Shown here: one piece after another, positions 23,749 through 30,142 of the stretch
How the letters are laid out: the number at the start of each line of letters is the position of its first letter
Numbering within the stretch: position 1 is the stretch's first letter
NCBI GenBank assembly: GCA_017467165.1
Contig: JAFTST010000019.1
Coordinates: 1 to 32,154, forward strand
Length of the DNA: 32,154 nucleotides
Origin: Clostridia bacterium
GTDB taxonomy: Bacteria; Bacillota; Clostridia; Oscillospirales; CAG-272
Direction: 5' to 3'
Position numbers and translations under genes: made by a program
Notes under the pieces: generated by a model
Databases searched by the model: none
The model's input: only the letters and a program-made list of their open reading frames with translations
What the model was told of the DNA's origin: nothing

Positions 23749-24978
23749 ATGAAATCCATCAAGGACATATACAAGATAGGCAAGGGCCCCTCCAGCTCGC
23801 ACACTATGGGTCCCGCCGCCGCTATGGAGCTGTTCGTCAGCGAAAATCCCGAGGCTGATGCCTATGAGGTAATTCTGTACGGCTCGCTCGCCGATACGGG
23901 CAAGGGACACGGCACCGACAACGCGCTGGCTATGGTCGCAGGGGAAAAGCCCTGTGAGATTATCTTCAACACCACCGACCGCGAGCTTCCTCACGAGAAT
24001 ACTATGGATATTTTCGCCATCAGGGGCGGCGAGCGCGTCACGAAAATGCGCGTTATGAGCGTTGGAGGCGGCGATATTGAGATAGAGGGCAGGCAGAGCT
24101 CTCCGTCGCTTGAGATATACCCCGAGAAGAGCTTTTCCGAGGTCGCGGAATATTGCAGACGCGAGGGAATAAGGCTCTCTGACTTCGTTATTCTCAGGGA
24201 GGGAAAAAAGGAGATATACGACTTTCTCGCTGTGGTGTGGGATACTATGAAAAACGCCATACACCAGGGCCTCACAACCTCGGGTATTCTCCCGGGCGGG
24301 CTGGGTGTAGAGAGAAAGGCGCAGTACCTCTACAACAGACGCCATATAGACGAGCGCGAGGTGACGAGGGAAAACAGAATAGTCTGCGCCTACGCCTTCG
24401 CCGTGAGCGAGGAGAATGCGGATAACGGCACGATTGTTACCGCCCCGACCTGCGGCGCCTGCGCGGTTATACCCGCGGTGCTCAGATATATGCAGGAAAA
24501 GCACGGCTTCTCTGACGAACAGATATACCGCGCGCTCGCCGTTGCGGGACTTGTCGGAAATCTTGTCAAGACCAACGCCTCGATAAGCGGAGCGGAATGC
24601 GGCTGTCAGGCAGAGGTGGGTACTGCCTGCTCTATGGCGGCGGCGGCGCTGGGCGAGCTTTTTGAGATGGGCATAGACCAGATAGAATACGCGGCAGAGG
24701 TTGCCTTTGAGCATCACCTCGGCTTAACCTGCGATCCCATCTGCGGGCTTGTGCAGATACCCTGCATTGAGAGAAACGCTGTGGCGGCTATGAGAGCGAT
24801 AAATGCGGTTAACCTCGCTAATTTCCTCTCGGGCTCAAGGAAAATATCTCTTGATATGGTTATAGAAACTATGTACGAAACTGGCAAGGATATGTCGCAC
24901 CTGTACCGCGAGACCTCTGCGGGCGGACTTGCGAAGCTCTACACGAGAGGAAGAAAAGATGGAAAAACAGAAGGTTGA
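23749..24978 (+). CDS. sdaA: L-serine ammonia-lyase, single-chain iron-sulfur type
   Basis: Deaminates L-serine to pyruvate and ammonia with a [4Fe-4S] cluster. The 409-residue chain joins the beta-type N-terminal domain (GPSSSHTMGPAAAM at about 13-26, TGKGHGTDNA) to the catalytic alpha-type domain (PTCGACAVIPAVLR from about 233). Cysteines C286, C328 and C339 have the spacing (42 and 11) of the cluster ligands known in Legionella SdaA, as I recall it; the C-terminal Cys tail of that enzyme is missing here, where the chain ends in a basic, Cys-free tail. The ribosome binding site is a modest GAGG. The next gene begins inside its last 20 bases, so the downstream genes are transcribed with it. 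Confidence 0.93.
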   Translation: MKSIKDIYKIGKGPSSSHTMGPAAAMELFVSENPEADAYEVILYGSLADTGKGHGTDNALAMVAGEKPCEIIFNTTDRELPHENTMDIFAIRGGERVTKMRVMSVGGGDIEIEGRQSSPSLEIYPEKSFSEVAEYCRREGIRLSDFVILREGKKEIYDFLAVVWDTMKNAIHQGLTTSGILPGGLGVERKAQYLYNRRHIDEREVTRENRIVCAYAFAVSEENADNGTIVTAPTCGACAVIPAVLRYMQEKHGFSDEQIYRALAVAGLVGNLVKTNASISGAECGCQAEVGTACSMAAAALGELFEMGIDQIEYAAEVAFEHHLGLTCDPICGLVQIPCIERNAVAAMRAINAVNLANFLSGSRKISLDMVIETMYETGKDMSHLYRETSAGGLAKLYTRGRKDGKTEG

Positions 24979-25114
24979 CAGAATTAACGAGCTCGCCAGA
25001 ATAGCGAAGCTAAGACCGCTCACAGATGCGGAAAAGGCTGAGCAGGCGACTCTCAGAAAGGAATATATCGACGAGGTAAGGAGCGCGCTCAGAGGCGCAG
25101 GAGGTAACCGATAA
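24959..25114 (+). CDS. DUF896 (YnzC-like) family small protein
   Basis: A 51-residue helical protein matching the DUF896/YnzC family of Firmicutes: RINELARIAKLRPLTDAEKAEQ is the family's signature, forming a two-helix bundle. Its function is unknown; some family members are linked to the SOS response in Bacillus. The start at 24959 is chosen because the family begins MEKQKVDRIN and GAGAGG lies eight bases upstream; it overlaps the sdaA 3' end by 20 bases in another frame. Its stop overlaps the next ATG by one base, so all three genes are coupled. Confidence 0.85.
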   Translation: MEKQKVDRINELARIAKLRPLTDAEKAEQATLRKEYIDEVRSALRGAGGNR

Positions 25115-25593
25115 TGGCAAGAAAAAGCTGCTCTATATGTCTTTCCCCGATAACCAACGAGGAGGCGCCCGTGCTCACTATGGGCGCGTACGGAACTCCG
25201 AAGCTGCTCTGCGACGAGTGCGCCGCAGAAATAGAAAATATGACACGGGGTACCGATTATGACAGTATAGTCGCCTCAATGGACGAAATATCGCACAGAA
25301 TGAGCGAGAGCAACGTTGACGACAGGGTTACTATGACCGCCGTCACCGAGATGCTCGTCGACTCTGCGAAAAGAGCCCAGGCGATAAGGGAGGGAACCTA
25401 CGACTTCTCCCTCGATGAGCTCGAGGAGGAGGACTACGAGATACCCGAGGATATGAAGGAAACCGAGGAGGACAGACTCCTTGACGAAAAGGAAAGAGAG
25501 AGCAACCAGAGGCTCGATAAATTTATGAACTGGGTATGGCTCGGCGTCCTTATCGGCGTAGTCGGCTTCCTTGTCTGGTGGCTGTTTTTCTGA
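25114..25593 (+). CDS. Zinc-ribbon protein with C-terminal membrane anchor, unknown function
   Basis: A 159-residue protein with two Cys pairs at the N-terminus (C6-x2-C9 and C33-x2-C36), the pattern of a zinc ribbon, followed by an acidic helical middle (about 50-130, with ELEEEDYEIPEDMKETEED) and one C-terminal hydrophobic segment (about 140-159) that would anchor it with the zinc domain in the cytoplasm. The ATG overlaps the DUF896 stop by one base. I do not recognise a named family. It is the third gene of the sdaA unit; the symporter gene follows after 141 bp. Confidence 0.75.
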   Translation: MARKSCSICLSPITNEEAPVLTMGAYGTPKLLCDECAAEIENMTRGTDYDSIVASMDEISHRMSESNVDDRVTMTAVTEMLVDSAKRAQAIREGTYDFSLDELEEEDYEIPEDMKETEEDRLLDEKERESNQRLDKFMNWVWLGVLIGVVGFLVWWLFF

Positions 25594-25621
25594 GTGAAGC
25601 CTTGATATAGCTTACTAAGCC

Positions 25622-25677
25622 TCAGGATTCGTCAGCGAAGGCTTGCGCCGTCGCGTATATTGGCGAATGTACCCTGA
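25622..25677 (+). other. Three-tier imperfect hairpin in the leader of the symporter gene
   Basis: Nested pairs TCAGG/CCTGA (25622-25626 with 25673-25677), ATTCG/CGAAT (25627-25631 with 25664-25668), GCGA/TCGC (25635-25638 with 25651-25654) and GGC/GCC (25640-25642 with 25647-25649) build a structured RNA between the zinc-ribbon and symporter genes. It does not fit the glycine riboswitch consensus. No promoter is evident in the gap. Confidence 0.4.
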
Positions 25678-25700
25678 AATAGAATACATTAAAGAGCGAC

Positions 25701-25726
25701 TCCTCCGCATATAATTATGCGGAGGA
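25701..25726 (+). promoter_or_regulatory. Perfect hairpin sequestering the Shine-Dalgarno of the symporter gene
   Basis: An 11-bp perfect stem (25701-25711 with 25716-25726) with a TAAT loop. The right arm ends in GGAGGA, the ribosome binding site eight bases before the ATG at 25735, and the left arm supplies TCCTCC. Translation should be blocked unless the stem is opened; only a weak T-run (TATTTTA) follows, so a pure terminator is less likely. Confidence 0.65.
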
Positions 25727-25734
25727 TATTTTAT

Positions 25735-27060
25735 ATGAAATTCAACCCACTCTGTATTATAGTGACGCTGACGGGAGCTTATCTGTTGTTCCGACTGCGC
25801 TTTTTCTTTATTCTGCACCCGTTTCGCTGTCTTAAGAAGACCTGCGCCTCGTTGAAAAAAAGGCAGACTGCCCGCTCCTTGGTCTTAGCTCTCGCGGGCA
25901 CTCTCGGCGTAGGTAACGTTTTCGGTGTCGCGGTAGGCATCTCTGTCGGTGGGGCAGGGAGCCTTTTCTGGATGCTGGTATCCAGCCTTTTCGCCTCGGT
26001 TATAAAATATTCCGAGGTGCTTCTCTCGCAGGCGAGTATGGATAAGAGGGGAAGTGAGTCGCACGGCGGAATCCATAACGCGCTTCTCGCGCTTGGAAAA
26101 TTCGGCGGTGTGCTCGCTGTGGTATATTCTTCTTCTACGCTTCTGCTTTCCTTCTCTATGGGAGCGGCGCTTCAGAGCTCCACGCTTGTCAGCTCTGTCG
26201 GTCAAATATTTGACACGCCCCCTCTCTTAACCTCGGTTATTCTCTCGTTCTTCGTCCTACTTGCCGTTGTTGGCGGCGCGGCAATAATAGAAAGAGTCAC
26301 GGAAATAGTCATACCTGTGACAACTATAATTTACATAATTCTCTGTTCCTGCGTTATCTTTCTGTGCTATGAGCGAGTACCTTCGGCGCTTTCTGAGGTG
26401 TGGCGCTCGGCATTTTCCAGCGAGAGCGCTTTTGGCGGCGCGCTTGGCTTTCTTCTCTCGCGCTCGCTTTCCGAGGGCTTCGCCCGAGGACTGCTGTCCA
26501 ACGAGGCGGGAGCGGGCACGTCCTCTATGGCGCACGCCAGAGGAGCCTCCCTCAACCCTGCTGCCTCTGGGCTGATGGGTATTGTGGAGGTCTTTTTCGA
26601 TACCGTGCTCGTCTGCTCCCTGACAGGTCTTGCAATTCTCGTTTCGGTTCCCGAGCCTCGCGCACACTTTGGCGGTATGGAGCTCGTCTTCCGCGCAGTC
26701 TGTGAGCCGCTTGGCTCATTTTCGGGAGTCATTCTCTCCTTCTGTGTCGTTGCCTTCGCCTACTCGACGGTTATCTGCTGGTACTTCTATGGCCTTGAGT
26801 CCTGCCTGAAGCTTTTCTCGGGTGGCAGGTGCGTTTTCCTTCCTCTGTATCTTACCTTCGTCTGTGTCGGCTGTATGATTCCCGAGGGCGTTCTTGTTTT
26901 CGCCACGGACACACTGCTTCTTATAATGACCGCCCTTACCTCGCTCGTTTTAATTAAAAGCTCCGACAGAATAGTTACTCTGTCGGAGCTTGGCGGTGTT
27001 CTTGATAAAAGATATAAGAGGGGGATTTTCCGGAGAAAATCAAATAAACCTGATTTTTGA
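25735..27060 (+). CDS. Alanine/glycine:cation symporter (AGCS) family protein
   Basis: Sodium- or proton-coupled uptake of alanine, glycine or similar small neutral amino acids through the cytoplasmic membrane. The 441-residue protein has about ten to eleven hydrophobic segments; GTLGVGNVFGVAVGISVGG near residue 55 and LLSNEAGAGTSSMAHA near residue 255 are AGCS signatures. It is slightly shorter than many family members (450-490). The start at 25735 is preferred over the ATG at 25717 because the latter lies inside the hairpin arm and GGAGGA serves 25735. Its last 21 bases overlap the convergent hom gene, and its C-terminal coding region contains the hom terminator. Position after serine ammonia-lyase suggests linked serine/alanine/glycine use. 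Confidence 0.9.
   Translation: MKFNPLCIIVTLTGAYLLFRLRFFFILHPFRCLKKTCASLKKRQTARSLVLALAGTLGVGNVFGVAVGISVGGAGSLFWMLVSSLFASVIKYSEVLLSQASMDKRGSESHGGIHNALLALGKFGGVLAVVYSSSTLLLSFSMGAALQSSTLVSSVGQIFDTPPLLTSVILSFFVLLAVVGGAAIIERVTEIVIPVTTIIYIILCSCVIFLCYERVPSALSEVWRSAFSSESAFGGALGFLLSRSLSEGFARGLLSNEAGAGTSSMAHARGASLNPAASGLMGIVEVFFDTVLVCSLTGLAILVSVPEPRAHFGGMELVFRAVCEPLGSFSGVILSFCVVAFAYSTVICWYFYGLESCLKLFSGGRCVFLPLYLTFVCVGCMIPEGVLVFATDTLLLIMTALTSLVLIKSSDRIVTLSELGGVLDKRYKRGIFRRKSNKPDF
26948..26991 (-). terminator. Terminator of hom lying inside the symporter coding region
   Basis: A 13-bp perfect stem (26958-26970 with 26979-26991), loop of eight. On the minus strand it is followed by TTTAATTAAAA, about 50 nt after the hom stop. 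On the plus strand no T-run follows and the stem is read through as codons of the symporter C-terminus. Confidence 0.7.
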
Positions 27061-28254
27061 CAGTAGCTCGCCCTCGAAGCGCTCTGTCAGAGCGTCCATT
27101 TCCTTTTCGGTCATTTCCTTGGTTATATATACAACCTCGCCGCCCTCTTCGGAATAGGGCTCGGCTTCAAGGAGGACTGTCAGCTCATCCCTGTGCCTTT
27201 CGTCTGCCGCGATATAGAATCTAGAGCTGAAGGTCGAAAACTCCGCTCTGATGAAATGCTCAGCCCTGTTGAAGCCCGGGACGATAGGATTATATCCTCC
27301 GCCCGTCACTATTGGAATCATATCGCCCACGATAGCCGAAGCGGTAGCGCCCGCGCCCGCGCCCTGACCGTAGAACATAACGTTGCCGAGCGGCTCTGCG
27401 ACAATCTCAACCGCGTTGTACACACCGTTGACACTCGCCAGAGGGCTCTCGCAGGGAATGAGGAAGGGAGCGACGCACACCACAGGCTTGCCGCCGTTGG
27501 AAATACATCTGCCGAGCAGCTTGATTCTGTGTCCGATGCTCTCGGCGAAGCGCACGTCAGAGGCTCTGATGCCTGTTATTCCCTCGGTGTGTATCTCGTC
27601 GACGCTTGGTAGCATATCCAGGGCGAGCGCAGTGAGTATAGCTATCTTTCTTGCAGAGTCGGTGCCGAGAATATCCGCGTCGGGATTTTTCTCCGCATAG
27701 CCCAGAGCCTGAGCGTCGGAAAGCGCAGACTCAAAGCTGTCGCCGTAGGTGAACATTTTAGTCAGAATATAGTTCGTGGTGCCGTTGAGGATGCCGCGGA
27801 CCTCTAAAATCCTATTTTGCCTTATCGAGGAGAGCATAGGGGCTATGACGGGAATGCCGCCTCCGACCGCCGCCTCAAATCTGTAGGACACTCCGTTTTC
27901 AGCCGCCAGCCTGACAAGCTTGTCACCGAAGTTGGCTACGACCTCCTTATTCGAGGTAATGACGTTCTTACCCGCGGAAAGCGCGGCTTGGGTGTATTCG
28001 TACGCAGGATGCGAGCCGCCCATAGCCTCGATAACCGTCTCAACGCTCTCATCGAGGAGTATATCGTCGAAGAGGTGTGTTACCAGCTCGCCGTACGGAG
28101 AGTCGGGGAAGTCGCGCAGGTCGAGAATGTGGGCTATTTTCACCTCGCAGCCGAGATAATGTACAAGCTCTCTCTGATTGTTAGTTATAAGGTCGCACAC
28201 GCCCCGTCCGACTACGCCGTGACCGAGAATAGCAACCGTGTGTGTTCTTTTCAT
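27040..28254 (-). CDS. hom: Homoserine dehydrogenase
   Basis: Reduces aspartate-4-semialdehyde to homoserine with NAD(P)H, the branch towards threonine and methionine. The 404-residue protein starts with the Rossmann motif GHGVVGRGV (11-19), has TSNKEVVA with K103, AAVGGGIPVI at 128-137 and NGTTNYIL from 158, the family signature. The last 80 residues (from about FSSRFYIAADER) form a short regulatory domain of ACT type, somewhat reduced compared with the 430-residue enzymes. GGAGG lies just before the ATG. It draws on the same aspartate semialdehyde that dapA uses. Its 3' end overlaps the convergent symporter gene by 21 bases. Confidence 0.95.
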   Translation of the reverse strand: MKRTHTVAILGHGVVGRGVCDLITNNQRELVHYLGCEVKIAHILDLRDFPDSPYGELVTHLFDDILLDESVETVIEAMGGSHPAYEYTQAALSAGKNVITSNKEVVANFGDKLVRLAAENGVSYRFEAAVGGGIPVIAPMLSSIRQNRILEVRGILNGTTNYILTKMFTYGDSFESALSDAQALGYAEKNPDADILGTDSARKIAILTALALDMLPSVDEIHTEGITGIRASDVRFAESIGHRIKLLGRCISNGGKPVVCVAPFLIPCESPLASVNGVYNAVEIVAEPLGNVMFYGQGAGAGATASAIVGDMIPIVTGGGYNPIVPGFNRAEHFIRAEFSTFSSRFYIAADERHRDELTVLLEAEPYSEEGGEVVYITKEMTEKEMDALTERFEGELLSKIRFI

Positions 28255-28290
28255 ATTTCCTCCAAAGGAAAAAAATTACCAGCATATCCT

Positions 28291-28319
28291 ATTCTACCAT
28301 AAGCTGTCGAAAAATGCAA
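28291..28319 (-). promoter_or_regulatory. Sigma-A promoter of hom
   Basis: On the minus strand, TTGCAT (28319-28314), 17-bp spacer and TAGAAT (28296-28291), about 30 nt before the start codon region; no riboswitch fits in the short leader. Confidence 0.7.
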
Positions 28320-28358
28320 GTCGAAACTCTCCAAGACAGCAATTTTTATACCGGACGT

Positions 28359-28393
28359 GAAAAAACAACAGAGCGGGCAGCCCCGCTCTGTTG
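28359..28393 (-). terminator. Intrinsic terminator of the M23 peptidase gene
   Basis: A 12-bp stem (28366-28377 with 28382-28393), loop of four, followed on the minus strand by five to six T. It lies 24 nt beyond the stop codon and separates this gene from hom. Confidence 0.88.
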
Positions 28394-28416
28394 AATGCTG
28401 ACAAATATAGAAGCGC

Positions 28417-29091
28417 TTACTCCTTGATGCCGAGAGATGCTTCCTTGGATTCCTCCGAGATGTAGTCGAGGGGATTTTTCGCCTCGCCCTTGTAGTACAG
28501 CTCGAAGTGCAGATGCGCCTCGTCAGCAAGCTCGGTTATCGCCGTGTCGCCAACCGTGCCTATTCTGTCACCCGATTTGACCTCGTCGCCAACCTTCATC
28601 GTCACAAGCTCCTCGCCCTTGAGGTTGGAGTAGACGGTTTTAGTGTCCTCGTCGTGGGTTATCTCTACGGTGTAGCCGAGAAGCGCGTCCTTATAAACCG
28701 CGCTTACAGTGCCGTCCTCCGCGGCATACACGGGCGCGTCCTCCTCGGTGAGAATATCAATTCCCGTGTGAAGTCTCCACTCTCCGAGGGTTATGGAGAA
28801 GACGGGCGCGTCCTCGGCGTGCTCGGTTGCTACGCTTCCAACAACGGGAGAAACGAAGTACAGAGCCTCCTTGGTGGGAGTATCGTCGGGCGTGTTGTCG
28901 GGAGGAGGGGTGCTGTCACCGCCGCCTTCTATCACGGGCGGAGTGTCCTGCGGCTCGCCCGAATCCTTGCTTTTGGAGGCGGCTGCAACTATACCGACCA
29001 CGATAGCCGTCACGCAGAGAATGACGATGACGATGGCGTACACTACCTTGGGAGTGAGCTGCCTCAGACCGAATTTAACGTTCTTTTTCAT
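28417..29091 (-). CDS. M23 (LytM-type) family metallopeptidase, membrane-anchored
   Basis: A 224-residue cell-wall endopeptidase-like protein: basic N-terminus, one membrane segment (about 17-38), a Pro/Asp/Thr-rich linker (about 42-75), and an extracytoplasmic LytM domain. The zinc-site residues are complete: H108 and D112 in HTGID, and H193/H195 in HLHFEL, so it may be an active endopeptidase. Size and topology resemble SpoIIQ of spore-formers; the B. subtilis protein lacks a His ligand while clostridial forms keep it. Whether this one has a sporulation role cannot be told from the window. ATG follows GAAAGGAA. Single-gene unit with its own terminator; no clear promoter found. Confidence 0.87.
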   Translation of the reverse strand: MKKNVKFGLRQLTPKVVYAIVIVILCVTAIVVGIVAAASKSKDSGEPQDTPPVIEGGGDSTPPPDNTPDDTPTKEALYFVSPVVGSVATEHAEDAPVFSITLGEWRLHTGIDILTEEDAPVYAAEDGTVSAVYKDALLGYTVEITHDEDTKTVYSNLKGEELVTMKVGDEVKSGDRIGTVGDTAITELADEAHLHFELYYKGEAKNPLDYISEESKEASLGIKE

Positions 29092-29241
29092 TTGAAAAAA
29101 TTCCTTTCAGTGATACTGTCAATATTTTCTCCCCCTGCCTCTTTTTTATTCAGGCTGGAAAAAAACTTTTTTCTTTCCTGACCATCGGCGAAAAAAGGAG
29201 GGAAAACACCCGAAATACCACCGAAAAAAAGAAAAATGCGG

Positions 29242-29270
29242 TTGACAAAGTTATCTTTATAGACTATAAT
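29242..29270 (+). promoter_or_regulatory. Consensus sigma-A promoter of the CMP-kinase-like/argS unit
   Basis: TTGACA (29242-29247), 17-bp spacer, TATAAT (29265-29270): a full consensus match, the strongest promoter in the window. Confidence 0.92.
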
Positions 29271-29303
29271 AATTAAGTTAAAAGATTACACGCGGAGGAC
29301 CGT

Positions 29304-30134
29304 ATGAGAAACAAGATTTCGCTCGCGGGTGACCTGGGCAGCGGGAAGAGCACCGTTGCGCGCATTCTTATCGAGGCGCTCGGCGCGGAGTACTACTGCA
29401 CGGGCTCGATAGTGCGCTCCATAGCCGAGAAGATGGGAATGACCACCCTGGAGCTCAACGAATATATGGAAACCCACCCCGAGATAGATAAGGAAATAGA
29501 CGACGGAATCAGAGCGCTGTCCGAGGACGAGAGAGCCCTGGTTATCGACTCTCGAATGGCGTGGCACTTTACCAAGGGCACCTTCAAGGTTTATCTTTCA
29601 ACGGATATAGAAACCAGCGCGCTCAGAATCATGAACGCCAACCGAAAGGGCGAGCACGCCGCCACTCTCGAGGAAACGGTTGCCGAAACCAGAGCCAGAA
29701 GGCAGAGCGAGAGAAAGCGATATATGGATATGTACGGCGTGGATATAAAAAGCCTTTTCAACTACTCCTTGGTGGTTGACACCACCGTCGCCGCACCCGA
29801 CAGGATTGCATCGCTGATACTCTCCGAGTTCGAGAGGTTCAGAGCCGACCCGACAGCCTTCGAGGGCGCTCCCGTCTGCTATCTCTCTCCCGAGAGGATA
29901 AATTATCCCGAGGACGAGGACGAGAGCTCTAGGCTTGATGAATACCTCGCCTTGCTTGAGGTCGGGGACAAGCTTCCCGAGGCTAAGGTTATGGAGAGCG
30001 AGGGCGAGTTCTATATCAGAGAGGGAAGAGATGCCGCCCTGGCATACGCCCTGTGTATGTACGACTTCGTTCCCGCGAGGCTTGTTTCGGGCGAGCCTGA
30101 TGGAAAATACGTTAAAATGACAAATTCACTATAG
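29304..30134 (+). CDS. Cytidylate-kinase-like protein with C-terminal ParB/sulfiredoxin-like domain
   Basis: A 276-residue cytoplasmic P-loop protein. Residues 1-180 match the short (archaeal-type, Cytidylate_kin2-like) CMP kinase group: Walker A GDLGSGKST at 9-17, DSRMAWHF near residue 82 and a basic lid region RARRQSERKRY at 130-140. These enzymes phosphorylate (d)CMP; the substrate here is inferred. Residues about 190-265 are an extra domain with EFYIREGRDAALAYAL (G241, R242), resembling the ParB/sulfiredoxin fold signature but with the usual GxxR altered, so catalytic activity of that part is doubtful. GGAGG precedes the ATG. argS follows eight bases after the stop and is co-transcribed from the strong promoter upstream. 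Confidence 0.75.
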   Translation: MRNKISLAGDLGSGKSTVARILIEALGAEYYCTGSIVRSIAEKMGMTTLELNEYMETHPEIDKEIDDGIRALSEDERALVIDSRMAWHFTKGTFKVYLSTDIETSALRIMNANRKGEHAATLEETVAETRARRQSERKRYMDMYGVDIKSLFNYSLVVDTTVAAPDRIASLILSEFERFRADPTAFEGAPVCYLSPERINYPEDEDESSRLDEYLALLEVGDKLPEAKVMESEGEFYIREGRDAALAYALCMYDFVPARLVSGEPDGKYVKMTNSL

Positions 30135-30142
30135 AGGTAATT

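Noticed and set aside
25594..25734. Glycine riboswitch ahead of the AGCS symporter
   Set aside because: CTCAGG and GAAGG occur, but in the wrong order and spacing for the aptamer, and the flanking conserved blocks are absent.
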